Of a DNA stretch of 52,552 nucleotides, positions 16,430 through 25,130 are shown piece by piece (within the stretch, counting starts at the first letter, position 1; each line of letters begins with the position of its first letter). The notes under the pieces are model-generated. The model worked only from the letters and a program-made list of their open reading frames with translations, was not told the origin of the DNA and searched no databases. The translations under genes and the position numbers were made by a program. This DNA comes from Candidatus Krumholzibacteriota bacterium (GTDB lineage Bacteria; Krumholzibacteriota; Krumholzibacteriia; JAJRXK01), in the NCBI GenBank assembly GCA_029262065.1, contig JAJDAC010000058.1, forward strand, positions 1-52,552, written 5' to 3'.

Positions 16430-17185
16430 TCACAGGGAATCCAACGGTCCCTGCGAATCACCTTGGATGAACTGGGCCATGGGCCCCTCGGTGGCGGCAC
16501 GTGCCTCGTCGGACGACCCATCGAACACGATGGTGCCCTTGTTGAGAAGCGCGAACCGATCGCCCACCATGAACGCGCTGGTCATGTCGTGGGTGACCAC
16601 CAACGACGTGACCCCCAACTCCTCGTCCAGATGCTGGATGAGGCGGTTGATCGAGTCGGCCGTGATGGGGTCAAGTCCCGTCGTGGGCTCGTCGTACAGA
16701 ATGTAGTCGGGCTCGGACACAATGGCCCGGGCCAGGCTGGCGCGCTTCTTCATGCCGCCCGATAGTTCAGCTGGCATCTTCTTGAACACATCGGGCAGAC
16801 CCACCATTTCCAGAGACTTCTGCGAACGCTTACGGATTTCTTCCGGCGACTGATCGGTATGCTCCGCCAGCCCCAACCCCACGTTGTCGCCTACCGTCAT
16901 GGAATCGAACAACGCTCCGCCCTGGAACACCATGCTGAAGCGGCGTCGCAGGTCGTACAACTCGCGACGGGACATGCCGACCACGCGCTTTCCGTCGACC
17001 ACAATGGAACCCTTGTCGGGCGTCAGCAGGCCCACGATGAGCTTCAGCATGACACTCTTGCCCTGGCCACTACGGCCCAGGATCACACGGTTCTCACCGC
17101 GCTGGATCTTGAGATCCACGCCGTCGAGCACCACGAGGTGCCCGAAGCGCTTGGCCAGTCCGCTGATCTGGATTCCTGGTTCCAT
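16430..17185 (-). CDS. mlaF: ABC transporter ATPase of MCE system (MlaF-like)
   Basis: This 251-residue ATPase has Walker A GRSGQGKSVMLK, the Q-loop FQGGALFDSMTV, the signature LSGGMKKRASLARAI, Walker B YILYDEPTTGLDP and the H-loop VVTHDM. The FDSMTV Q-loop is typical of the MlaF/Mkl family. It energises lipid movement with the MlaE permease, whose gene starts the operon, and the MCE protein downstream. Confidence 0.95.
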   Translation of the reverse strand: MEPGIQISGLAKRFGHLVVLDGVDLKIQRGENRVILGRSGQGKSVMLKLIVGLLTPDKGSIVVDGKRVVGMSRRELYDLRRRFSMVFQGGALFDSMTVGDNVGLGLAEHTDQSPEEIRKRSQKSLEMVGLPDVFKKMPAELSGGMKKRASLARAIVSEPDYILYDEPTTGLDPITADSINRLIQHLDEELGVTSLVVTHDMTSAFMVGDRFALLNKGTIVFDGSSDEARAATEGPMAQFIQGDSQGPLDSL

Positions 17186-17196
17186 GCTTGTGGCGA

Positions 17197-17982
17197 TCAG
17201 GCCCCGAAGATTACCTGGAAGATCACGGCCCCCAGCAGGAAGTTGGAGACCAGAATGAGCAACGAAGCGGTCACTACGGCGCGCATCGCCGCCTCACCCA
17301 CGCCCGCCGCGCCGCCGCGGGCATGGAAACCGTTGACGCAACCGCTCACGGCGATAAGAGCTCCGAACACGAAAGCCTTGATGAGCCCGCCGTACACGTC
17401 ATGCGAATCGAACAGGAATCGCAGACCATCGGTGAAGGTCTTCGAAGGCACATCGAGGCCGAGGGTGGCCACCGCGTAGCCGCCGAGAATGGCGATACTG
17501 TCTGAGAAAATGGTCAGCATGGGCAACATCATGCAGGCGGCCAGGAACCGCGGCATGGCCAGATAACGCACCGGATCGATGGCCATCATTTCCAGCGCGT
17601 CGATCTGCTCGGTCACCTTCATGGTGCCCAACTCGGCCGCAATGCTCGAGCCCACGCGGGCACCCACCACCAGGGCGGTCAAAACCGGTCCCAGTTCGAT
17701 GACCACGCTTTTGGCCACTACCGTGCCCAGGAAGCGAATGGGGACGTAATCCTGGAATTGATACTTGGCCTGGACGGTGGCCACCGCACCCGTGAATACC
17801 GACGTAATGATCACCAACGGAATCGACCCATTGCCGATGACGAACATCTGGTGGAGGATCAATCGCAGGCTCTTGGGAATTGCGGGCAGGGTTCGGAGTA
17901 TATTCAGGAAGAGCAACCCGCCCCGACCCGTATCCGTGACGGTACCCAAGACCGCCGAACCCATGCGTGCTACCACGTACAT
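17197..17982 (-). CDS. mlaE: ABC transporter permease (MlaE family)
   Basis: This 261-residue permease has about five to six membrane segments. It contains the family signature ELGPVLTALVVGARVGSS followed by ELGTMKVTEQIDALEM. The start is the ATG at 17980-17982. An ATG 18 bases downstream is an alternative, and neither has a strong ribosome-binding site. It is the first gene of the eight-gene operon and starts 42 bases from a divergent gene, so promoters must lie inside or across the neighbouring gene's 5' end. Confidence 0.9.
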   Translation of the reverse strand: MYVVARMGSAVLGTVTDTGRGGLLFLNILRTLPAIPKSLRLILHQMFVIGNGSIPLVIITSVFTGAVATVQAKYQFQDYVPIRFLGTVVAKSVVIELGPVLTALVVGARVGSSIAAELGTMKVTEQIDALEMMAIDPVRYLAMPRFLAACMMLPMLTIFSDSIAILGGYAVATLGLDVPSKTFTDGLRFLFDSHDVYGGLIKAFVFGALIAVSGCVNGFHARGGAAGVGEAAMRAVVTASLLILVSNFLLGAVIFQVIFGA

Positions 17983-18024
17983 GGCCGGCAGTATGGGGCC
18001 TGCGCGCGAAGGGAGCAACGACGG

Positions 18025-20757
18025 GTGTCCTACCGAATCACACCACTGGTCCTTTTCTTTACGTTCGCCACGGTCATGGCTGGCGCCGCGACCGCTTCTG
18101 ACTGGCCCGATCGGCTCGACCTTCCTTTCTATCGCGGCATTTCCCTGCAGCACGTGGCCGGCGGCGACGAGGACCTGGGCTACGGTAGCATCGCCTGCGG
18201 CTTGTCCCTGGACCGTGCTGCCAGCCTGGGAGCTGATGCGGTGCTCCTGGCACCCAGCGGATTGCAGGGCCGCGTGGATGCTCCCTTCATAGAGAGTCGA
18301 TTCGAAACGCGGTGGGCCGCCAACGACGCACGCCTGGCCGAAACGGCGCAGCAGGCCCACGCCCGCGGCATGCGGGTGGTGTTGGCTCCCCGGCTCGACG
18401 TGGAGAACGCATGGAGCGGTGAGATTGCGATGAACGGCGCGGTTGGCTGGGACAAGTGGTTCCGAAGCTACCGCGACTGGATCGCGCACTACGCGCGTCT
18501 GGCCGAAGAGCTCGACGTGGATCTGTTCTGCGTGGGCACCGAGCTTGGCCTCGCCAGTCAACGCGAATCACAGTGGCGCGAAGTCATCGGTGAAGTCCGG
18601 GCGCACTACACGGGACCCTTGACCTACGCCGCCAATTGGAGCGGCGAGCTGGAGAATATCCAGTTCTGGGATGCGCTGGACGTAATTGGTGTACAGGCAT
18701 TTGGACCGCTCGCGGCTTCGATCGATGCCAGCGCCGAGGTGTTGGCACAGGGAGCCGCGGCCCAGGCGACCGAGCTGGCCACCCTGAGCGAACAATGGCA
18801 CCGACCCGTAGTGGTTACGGGAGTCGGATTCCGAAGCGTGCCTTGGGCCCACGTGCGCCCGTGGCAACATCACGTCCGCGACGATGACGACAGTCCCAGC
18901 GCCCAATCGAACGCCTATCGGGCCTGGATGGGAGCCATGGGCGACAACGCCTCCTGGCTGCGTGGCGCGTTCTGGTCGGGTTGGACCAGCGCCGAACCCA
19001 CGCCGTCGGTGGCCGGCAGCTTCGACCCGCGCGGTAGACCGGCCGAGGCCCATCTTTCCAAGTGGTTCGGCGATGCGCCACCGCGGCTGACCGCCCGGCG
19101 CGTGCAGGGTTTCGGCGGCGTGGTGGTATCCGACGATACCTTGGCCACGCGAATCGGCGTCGAGGTACTGCGTCGCGGCGGCAACGCGGTGGACGCCGCC
19201 GTCGCCTGCGCGTTCGCCCTGGCCGTAACCCGACCGCACGCCGGAAACCTCGGGGGCGGCGGCTTCCTCATGGCGTACGACGACGCCCGCGCCAAGGGCT
19301 GGGCCCTGGACTTCACCGCCCAGGCGCCGGCCGCGGCGCACGCGGCCATGTTTACCCAGGCCGACGTCAACGGCCGCACTGACCCCAGCCGGGTAGGACC
19401 TCTGGCTGCGGGCATTCCCGGCACTGTGGCCGGTCTGCACGCCGCGTGGGAACGCGGTGGCCGGCTCAATTGGGGCGAATTGGTGGAACCAGCGCGCCAA
19501 TTGGCCGCGAACGGGTTTGCCGCCGGACCAGCGTTGGTATCAACCGTACACGAGTATCGGAACGACCTGGCCCGTTTCCCCTCGTCCCGCGCGATCTTCC
19601 TGGAACCAGAGTCGCCTACGATCAAGAAGGTGTTTCGCCAACCCGAACTGGCGCGTGTGTTGAAACTCATTGAAGAACGTGGACCGCGCGGTTTCTACCA
19701 GGGTGACATCGCGGAAGAACTTGTAGAGGGCGTGCGCGACTTCGGTGGCAACTGGCGCTTGGAAGATCTGCGCGGGTATCAGCCCCGTTGGGTCGAGCCG
19801 GTCGAGCTCACGTTGAGCAATGGATCCGCCCGATCCAGCGAACGCCGCGGCGGTTCGACCGCGACACGCCGCATGCTCACCATGCCACCCCCCAGCGCCG
19901 GAGGCGTGGTTACGTCGCAGGTGATCGAGCTCATGCGTTGCCAACAGGCTGACCGTTTCGAACCCCACTCGTTCGAACGCGCCCGCGCCTGGACCGAATC
20001 GCTTCGCCTCGCATTCGCCGATCGCGCATCGCACCTGGCCGATCCGTCGTCCATGTCGATCCATTGGAGGCGGCTGATCGAACCGCGCTACGTACGTCGA
20101 CGCTGCAATCTGATTCCGCCCGGACGCGCGGGGTCATCGGATCACGTGGGCCCCGGTCGCCTCGCTACTCGCCGCGGTGAATCTCCCGAAACCACCCACC
20201 TGTCGGTGATCGACGCCGCCGGCAACGCCGTGAGTCTTACCACCACTCTCAACGGAGCGTTCGGGTGTGGCTTCGTAGCGCCCTCGACGGGCGTCGTTCT
20301 GAACAACCTCATGGACGATTTCGTCACGCGACCCAACGACACCCTCGAGTCGGCCAACACCGTGCAACCAGGGGCTCGCATGCTCAGCAGTATGAGCCCG
20401 GCCATCGTGCTCGACGGTCAGCGCGTATGGTTTGCGTTGGGCGGCCGCGGCGGCAAACACATCTTGAGTGCCGTGGCCCAGACCGCCGTCCACCGGGTAT
20501 GGGACGACATGCCGCTCGATCGCGCCATCGCGGCGCCGCGCGTGCACCACCAGTGGTGGCCCGACCTGGTGGAGCTGGAAGAGATGCGAACCTGGCCGGG
20601 GTTGGACGACGAGTTCGAAAAACAGGGATACAAGGTTCGGAAAATTCTTCAAGCCGGCGTGATCCACGGCGTGGAGCTGGAACCCGACGGCAGCTTGGTG
20701 GGCGTTACCGACCCACGCGGTGGTGGACTGGCGTTGTGCGTGGACCGGCGCCGGTAG
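18025..20757 (+). CDS. Secreted fusion: GH113-like TIM barrel plus gamma-glutamyltransferase
   Basis: The product is 910 residues. A signal peptide (about residues 1-25) follows the GTG start, which has GGGAG ten bases upstream. Residues about 30-345 resemble glycoside hydrolase family 113: a barrel with CVGTELGLA, where Glu173 matches the acid/base residue, and GPLTYAANW. At the position where GH113 has the nucleophile in TEVG, this protein has Gly266 (VVTGVGFRSV). Residues about 355-910 form a complete gamma-glutamyltransferase. This part contains RRGGNAVDAAVA, GNLGGGGFLM and PPPSAGGV, and the autoprocessing Thr723 in SPETTHLSVIDAAGNA. The GGT part should self-cleave into two subunits in the periplasm and use glutathione or other gamma-glutamyl compounds. 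The barrel may be an inactive glycan binder. A fused barrel is unusual for GGTs. Confidence 0.85.
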   Translation: MSYRITPLVLFFTFATVMAGAATASDWPDRLDLPFYRGISLQHVAGGDEDLGYGSIACGLSLDRAASLGADAVLLAPSGLQGRVDAPFIESRFETRWAANDARLAETAQQAHARGMRVVLAPRLDVENAWSGEIAMNGAVGWDKWFRSYRDWIAHYARLAEELDVDLFCVGTELGLASQRESQWREVIGEVRAHYTGPLTYAANWSGELENIQFWDALDVIGVQAFGPLAASIDASAEVLAQGAAAQATELATLSEQWHRPVVVTGVGFRSVPWAHVRPWQHHVRDDDDSPSAQSNAYRAWMGAMGDNASWLRGAFWSGWTSAEPTPSVAGSFDPRGRPAEAHLSKWFGDAPPRLTARRVQGFGGVVVSDDTLATRIGVEVLRRGGNAVDAAVACAFALAVTRPHAGNLGGGGFLMAYDDARAKGWALDFTAQAPAAAHAAMFTQADVNGRTDPSRVGPLAAGIPGTVAGLHAAWERGGRLNWGELVEPARQLAANGFAAGPALVSTVHEYRNDLARFPSSRAIFLEPESPTIKKVFRQPELARVLKLIEERGPRGFYQGDIAEELVEGVRDFGGNWRLEDLRGYQPRWVEPVELTLSNGSARSSERRGGSTATRRMLTMPPPSAGGVVTSQVIELMRCQQADRFEPHSFERARAWTESLRLAFADRASHLADPSSMSIHWRRLIEPRYVRRRCNLIPPGRAGSSDHVGPGRLATRRGESPETTHLSVIDAAGNAVSLTTTLNGAFGCGFVAPSTGVVLNNLMDDFVTRPNDTLESANTVQPGARMLSSMSPAIVLDGQRVWFALGGRGGKHILSAVAQTAVHRVWDDMPLDRAIAAPRVHHQWWPDLVELEEMRTWPGLDDEFEKQGYKVRKILQAGVIHGVELEPDGSLVGVTDPRGGGLALCVDRRR

Positions 20758-20822
20758 TCGCTTGGATCAGATGGTCGTTTGGATCAGAGTCGCTTGGATC
20801 AGATAGTCACTTGGATCAGGTA
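20757..20822. repeat. Four short direct repeats containing TTGGATCAG
   Basis: Units of 17, 15, 17 and 17 bp (starting 20757, 20774, 20789 and 20806) share GTCRYTTGGATCAG. They fill the space between the stop of the GGT fusion and the stop of the VOC gene, whose TGA lies inside the fourth copy. This is a mini tandem repeat, probably from slippage. No function is evident. Confidence 0.8.
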
Positions 20823-21262
20823 GTGTCGCGCGTGGGCTCGGGCAACGGCTCGCCGAACGACATGTGATTCCCCCATGGATCTTCCAAAGAAAAATCACGC
20901 AGGCCATAGCCGGTTTCGGCCGGCGCGTTGGGCGGTTTCAGTGAGCGAGGCGATGGACAATCATCGCGGTTCGCCAGCGCACCAGCGTGGGACGAGAGCT
21001 CCCATGGCTTCGTACTCATGATGTGTGCATGACAAGCGGCAACGTCGGTCACGATGAAGTAGACATCAGCCTTCACCGCCGGATCACACTTCGCCAACAT
21101 GATCGAACACTCGCCCATCATGAGACCGGCGTGTGTCGGATCCGTAGTGGGCCACCGCCAGTCGACGAAGAAACCGAGACGTTCGTAAAACGCGATGCCA
21201 GCGTCGAGGTCGGGAACCGCGAAGTTGGGAATGGGCTTCTCGATCGTCCAGCTCAAGCTCAC
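20816..21262 (-). CDS. VOC-superfamily (glyoxalase/bleomycin-resistance type) protein
   Basis: This 148-residue protein has paired beta-alpha-beta-beta-beta modules: FAVPDLDAGIAFYERLGFFV at the start, and LRDFSLEDPWGNHMSFGEP at the end, where DPWGN is the usual final strand turn. VOC proteins bind a metal and range from glyoxalases to fosfomycin or bleomycin resistance. The substrate cannot be told here. The start is the GTG at 21260-21262 with GAGGA nine bases upstream. It follows the aminotransferase gene by 17 bases and is probably in the same transcript. Its C-terminus ends in the repeat array. Confidence 0.8.
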   Translation of the reverse strand: MSLSWTIEKPIPNFAVPDLDAGIAFYERLGFFVDWRWPTTDPTHAGLMMGECSIMLAKCDPAVKADVYFIVTDVAACHAHIMSTKPWELSSHAGALANRDDCPSPRSLKPPNAPAETGYGLRDFSLEDPWGNHMSFGEPLPEPTRDTT

Positions 21263-21279
21263 GATGCGCTTCCTCGATA

Positions 21280-23022
21280 TTACGCGTGCGGCCGGCCACA
21301 CACCGTGGGCAACACGAAATATTGTAGCTCGCCCGCCTCGCCCTCCAGGCGATGCAGCTCGGGGACTTGGCTGTCCTGCAACTTGCGCAGGATTTCGTTG
21401 GCGTCGTTCAGATAGTGTCCATACACACCGCGACGTTCAGCCTCGTCGATCGCCGTGCAACCGGGGGCCGAAGCATCCAACGCAGCCTGCAACGAAAAAT
21501 GGCTACACGAATCCACGTCTTTCTTGTGCGACCAGATCCCCGTAGCCAGATCGAAATCGTAGAGCGGCATGAACGCATGGGCATGGTTGGCAAGGAAGTC
21601 GACGGCCTCGATGATGTACTCCACGTCGGCATCGTCCATGACGTAGTGGAAACCCACGCGGCACCAACCGGGCTTGAGCCCACGGAATCCCTTCACGATC
21701 CACGCACGGTAGCGTTCTGATGTCTTGTGATCGATGTCGAGCAGGCGGTGGCCGTACGGGCCCGCACAGGAACACCCCGCCCGCGACTGGATACCGAACA
21801 GGTCGTTGGCCAGGCGTGTGATGTACTTGGGGTGCAGGTACTGACCCTGGGGGTCTTTCAGATTGAAACTCACGATGGCCACGCGTCGCTTGGGATCAGC
21901 GTTGCCCAGGATTTCGATGTGCGGGTTCTGCTTCCAACGCACGAAGGCGCGCACGACCATGTCGTGCTCGACTGCCTCGATGCGTTCTTCACCCACCGAT
22001 GACTTCACCTGCATCGCCAAAGCGGCTTTCAGGATCTGCAACACACCCGGCGTGCCGGCTTTCTCGCGTTCTTCCACATCGGTGAGGAACTCGTGACTGT
22101 CATAACCTACGTAGTCCACGGTGCCGCCACCGCCGACCGTGGGCGACAGCTCGTGCGGATACACGCGGTCGTTGAAAACCAGCACCCCTGATGATCCGGG
22201 TCCACCCAGAAACTTGTGCGGCGACAGAAACACCGCGTCGAGCGTGGGGTCGCCTCCGTCGGCATCGAGCGCGGGACTCATGTCGATCTTCACGTAGGGA
22301 CCACTCGCCGCGAAGTCGAAGCATGCGATCGCATCGTAGCGATGAAGCAAGCGGGCTATGTCGTGCACCGGCGAGATCATCCCGGTCACGTTCGACGCCG
22401 CGCTGAAGGAACCAATGCGCGGACGATCCTGGTACCGCGCGTCCTGCAGAAGTGCCTCGAGATGTTCAAGGTCAACACAGCCCTCTGCATCCAGGTTCAC
22501 TTCGACCACCGTGGCCATCCCTTCGCGCCAGGTCACCTCGTTGGAATGGTGCTCATAGGGGCCAACGAAGACCACGGGACGGTGATCCTGCAGATGCTTC
22601 GAAAGGGCAGTGAAAGCCTCTTCGCCCAGGCATGCCCGGGTCATCGCGGCCAGCCGTGCATTCGTGGCGGGTGGCAACATGACTCCCAGAATCTGCTGCA
22701 ATTTGTCGATGGCGGCCGTGGCGCCCGTCCCACAGGCGATGATTCGACCCTGCGGCCCGGCGTTTACCGCGTCCTTGATGCTGGCCTCGGCCTCGTGCAG
22801 CAACTGGGTCATGCTGCGACCGGTCACGTCGTCCTCGGTGTGGGTGTTGGCGTAATGTCGTTGCAGGCTCATGAGATACGACTCCACGAACCGCAGGCTT
22901 CGGCCACTGGCCGTGTAGTCGCAGTACACCAGGGGGCGTTGTCCGAACGGCGTGGTGAACACGCTGTCCACGCCCACCACCTGGGTTCGAAGGGTCTGGA
23001 GATCGAGGTCTTTGAGCTTCAT
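21280..23022 (-). CDS. Class V aminotransferase / cysteine desulfurase-like PLP enzyme
   Basis: This 580-residue fold-type I PLP enzyme has Lys270 in SPHKFLGGPGSSG as the likely Schiff-base lysine. A cysteine loop GCSCAGPYGH recalls the catalytic or cluster-bound Cys of NifS/SufS relatives. CACGTGATAAIDKLQ-type Gly/Thr contacts lie near residue 100. The protein is longer than SufS (about 410 residues) because of an extra C-terminal part. Typical SufS partners are absent nearby, so it may act in another sulfur or amino-acid reaction. A selB gene in the window makes selenocysteine lyase a possibility, but there is no direct support. Confidence 0.8.
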   Translation of the reverse strand: MKLKDLDLQTLRTQVVGVDSVFTTPFGQRPLVYCDYTASGRSLRFVESYLMSLQRHYANTHTEDDVTGRSMTQLLHEAEASIKDAVNAGPQGRIIACGTGATAAIDKLQQILGVMLPPATNARLAAMTRACLGEEAFTALSKHLQDHRPVVFVGPYEHHSNEVTWREGMATVVEVNLDAEGCVDLEHLEALLQDARYQDRPRIGSFSAASNVTGMISPVHDIARLLHRYDAIACFDFAASGPYVKIDMSPALDADGGDPTLDAVFLSPHKFLGGPGSSGVLVFNDRVYPHELSPTVGGGGTVDYVGYDSHEFLTDVEEREKAGTPGVLQILKAALAMQVKSSVGEERIEAVEHDMVVRAFVRWKQNPHIEILGNADPKRRVAIVSFNLKDPQGQYLHPKYITRLANDLFGIQSRAGCSCAGPYGHRLLDIDHKTSERYRAWIVKGFRGLKPGWCRVGFHYVMDDADVEYIIEAVDFLANHAHAFMPLYDFDLATGIWSHKKDVDSCSHFSLQAALDASAPGCTAIDEAERRGVYGHYLNDANEILRKLQDSQVPELHRLEGEAGELQYFVLPTVCGRPHA

Positions 23023-23159
23023 TGAATCATGGTAGCAAAGAAGGGTCCCGGGGGCCGCCGGGGTTTTTCGGGCACTCGTAGCCCATTCCTAGAGACCTAT
23101 GGTAAAGTTGGACTACGCTCCCTACCATTGGTTCCTCGTTCCTGGTAAAGGATGGCGCT

Positions 23160-23750
23160 ATGAAGACCTCGTGCCTGACACTTTTCATCCTTTGTGCCGT
23201 GTTGCTCACGCTAGCAGCCCCCGCCTCGGCTCAATTGAATCCCACCAACTGCTCAATCAACATGTACGCCGACGTGAACGGTCAGCTCAGCGGGCTGGTG
23301 ATCCCCACCGAACTGGTACCGTTCGACGTGGTGGTCATTCTTCGCGTGGACAATGTGGTGAACGCGGTGGCCTACAACCTCGTGGTCGAGCCCGCGGGTG
23401 AACTGGGCACCAACCTGTTCATTCTGAACCAAGCGTACGGACCCAACGGTACCGGCATCAATATCATCACGCCCGGCGGCAACAACATTGGCTTGGGCGG
23501 GTGTGCGGTGGGTTTCAACAACCAGGACATTTTGGTAACCCGCTACACCATGCTGGCCACCGCCAACTTTCCCGGCGGCAGCACCATCTACGCATCGAAC
23601 AATCCCGACGTGGATGGCCTGACTACTTTTCCGCAGTATGCAACCTGCAACGGTCAAGTCATCGCCTGCGGATTCGGCGACAAGGTCCTGGTGAACCCGC
23701 CCATCTCCACGACCAACGAGAGTTGGGGCGCGGTGAAGAGCCTTTACTAA
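23160..23750 (+). CDS. Small secreted protein, paralog of the next gene, C-terminal SWGAVKSLY
   Basis: This 196-residue protein has a signal peptide ending near PASAQ and no domain I recognise. It shares most of its length with the protein encoded downstream: CSINMYADVNG, NNIGLGGCAVGFNN and NPDVDG against CSIDIYADLDG, NNIGLGSCAIGFNN and NPDVDG. It ends TTNESWGAVKSLY. AAGGA lies about eight bases before the ATG. It is probably secreted or surface attached. Four cysteines in the mature part suggest disulfides. Confidence 0.8.
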   Translation: MKTSCLTLFILCAVLLTLAAPASAQLNPTNCSINMYADVNGQLSGLVIPTELVPFDVVVILRVDNVVNAVAYNLVVEPAGELGTNLFILNQAYGPNGTGINIITPGGNNIGLGGCAVGFNNQDILVTRYTMLATANFPGGSTIYASNNPDVDGLTTFPQYATCNGQVIACGFGDKVLVNPPISTTNESWGAVKSLY

Positions 23751-23765
23751 CTAGGGCTCGAATAG

Positions 23766-23788
23766 GCCGGCCCGGGATCCGGGCCGGC
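23766..23788 (+). terminator. Strong GC hairpin after the first paralog
   Basis: A 10-bp perfect stem (GCCGGCCCGG/CCGGGCCGGC) has a GAT loop and is followed by TTGCTACTTCTT, a weak T-run. It may be an intrinsic terminator or a processing/stability hairpin between the two paralogous genes. Confidence 0.6.
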
Positions 23789-23849
23789 TTGCTACTTCTT
23801 GGGATCTCCCTCCCCGGCGACACATCTCTTGCCCGTTCAAGGAGTCTTC

Positions 23850-24413
23850 ATGAGATTCATGGCTACGCTTGTCGCACTCGTTCTTATTGCCCTGCCCGCT
23901 CAAGCCACCATCGACCCCCCACCGCCGTGTTCGATCGACATCTACGCCGACCTCGACGGATATCTGGCGTCGTTTTGGCTACCGCGGCATCTGATATCGA
24001 CCGATCTCGTCGTGGTCATGCGAGTTGAGAACCTGGTCAACGCGGTTGCGTACGCGCTGGAGATTCCTGGCCTGGGCAGCACCATCTTCTTGAATGGTTT
24101 CTCCTACGGTCCCGACGGAACCGGAATCAACGTTCAAACCCCCGGCGGAAACAACATCGGCCTGGGGAGCTGCGCTATTGGATTCAATAACCGCGATATC
24201 CTGGTCGCCCGCTACACGGTCATTCCCACGTTCCTGTTCAATGGCATCATTCGGGTTCTGCCCAACCCCGACGTTGACGGCGATGGTACGCGACCGCAGT
24301 ACAGCACGTGCCAGGGTGTTCTCGAACCCTGCAATGCGGGTCGGGGCCTCGATGTCGCCGTGGTTCCTACCACGCAAGAAAGCTGGGGCGCGATCAAGGG
24401 GCTGTACCGGTAG
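23850..24413 (+). CDS. Small secreted protein, paralog of the previous gene, C-terminal SWGAIKGLYR
   Basis: This 187-residue protein has a signal peptide (MRFMATLVALVLIALPAQA) and ends TTQESWGAIKGLYR. AGGAG lies five to six bases before the ATG at 23850, so the longer in-frame start at 23799 is less likely. The central fold matches the preceding gene, which indicates tandem duplication with divergence. The function is unknown. The shared C-terminal block suggests a common sorting or anchoring fate. Confidence 0.8.
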   Translation: MRFMATLVALVLIALPAQATIDPPPPCSIDIYADLDGYLASFWLPRHLISTDLVVVMRVENLVNAVAYALEIPGLGSTIFLNGFSYGPDGTGINVQTPGGNNIGLGSCAIGFNNRDILVARYTVIPTFLFNGIIRVLPNPDVDGDGTRPQYSTCQGVLEPCNAGRGLDVAVVPTTQESWGAIKGLYR

Positions 24414-24422
24414 ACTGGGTTC

Positions 24423-24453
24423 GGGATGGGACCCGGGTCCCATCCCTTTTCTT
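24423..24453 (+). terminator. Intrinsic terminator
   Basis: A perfect 10-bp stem GGGATGGGAC/GTCCCATCCC has a CCGG loop and is followed by TTTTCTT. It ends the small secreted-protein transcript and sits between convergent genes. Confidence 0.85.
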
Positions 24454-24467
24454 CACCACAAACAAAC

Positions 24468-25130
24468 TCAGAACCGGGCCTTAACCGCCCCGAAACTCTC
24501 CGAAGTCACCGGAATGCTGCCGCACGTCCACGGCTGCGCAAAAGTAATGCTACGAAACACGAAGATATCCAACTCGAACTCGTAGTCTCCAAAGATGCGC
24601 AGCGGAATCCCGGTGTCGATGAGCGGGAAAATCAGGTCGAATGCAGCGGGATCGAGTTCAGCCGGACTAAACGGAAAAACGTAAGGGAAGCAGACGTTGT
24701 CGCAGGGCGTGAACTGGATGGCCCCCAATGCCGCGCTCTCAAACGTCCCCACCGCCAACGGTTCGGATAGATAGTGCGCCCAGCTGTGGCCAATGATGGT
24801 TCCGGGAAACCCGTTCAATTCGATCGAGTACACGTAGTGACCGAGGCCAGGGTTGGTGTCGGCGTATTGAAACTGGTGGCTGCCCGCCGCCAGGTTCTGA
24901 TCGGAGAAATCCTCGATGAGAATGGAAGGCTCATCGCATTGGCTGGTGGCGTCGTCGCGCCGGATGACGAAACCGGTGATGGGCTCGTCGAGCTGAAGCG
25001 TGATGCTAAGCTGCACGCGATCGCTCAAGGTTTCGGTGCCAATCGAGGCCGAGAACGGAAAGCCAGAGCGAGCTGCGCTTGGCGTTACGAGAAAAAGGGC
25101 GAAAGCAAGCAAGACTAACCGTGGGTTCAT
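24468..25130 (-). CDS. Small secreted protein with C-terminal SFGAVKARF
   Basis: This 220-residue protein has a signal peptide ending near SAARS and no recognised domain. The sequence is beta-rich (SIGTETLSDRVQLSITLQL) and has Cys in CDEPS, CDNVC and TCGS. It does not match the two neighbouring secreted proteins in the body, yet it ends VTSESFGAVKARF, the same C-terminal pattern. GAGGAG stands before the ATG at 25130, so the longer frame to 25184 is not used. A -10-like TATATT lies upstream, without a clear -35. Confidence 0.75.
   Translation of the reverse strand: MNPRLVLLAFALFLVTPSAARSGFPFSASIGTETLSDRVQLSITLQLDEPITGFVIRRDDATSQCDEPSILIEDFSDQNLAAGSHQFQYADTNPGLGHYVYSIELNGFPGTIIGHSWAHYLSEPLAVGTFESAALGAIQFTPCDNVCFPYVFPFSPAELDPAAFDLIFPLIDTGIPLRIFGDYEFELDIFVFRSITFAQPWTCGSIPVTSESFGAVKARF

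Noticed and set aside
17983-18561. Upstream extension of the mlaE frame to 18561
   Set aside because: It lies antisense to the well-supported signal peptide and barrel of the divergent gene. MlaE proteins begin near 17982.
23048-23070. GC-rich stretch followed by TTTTT upstream of the first secreted gene
   Set aside because: The stem is only 5 bp with an uneven loop, and no plus-strand gene lies upstream to terminate.
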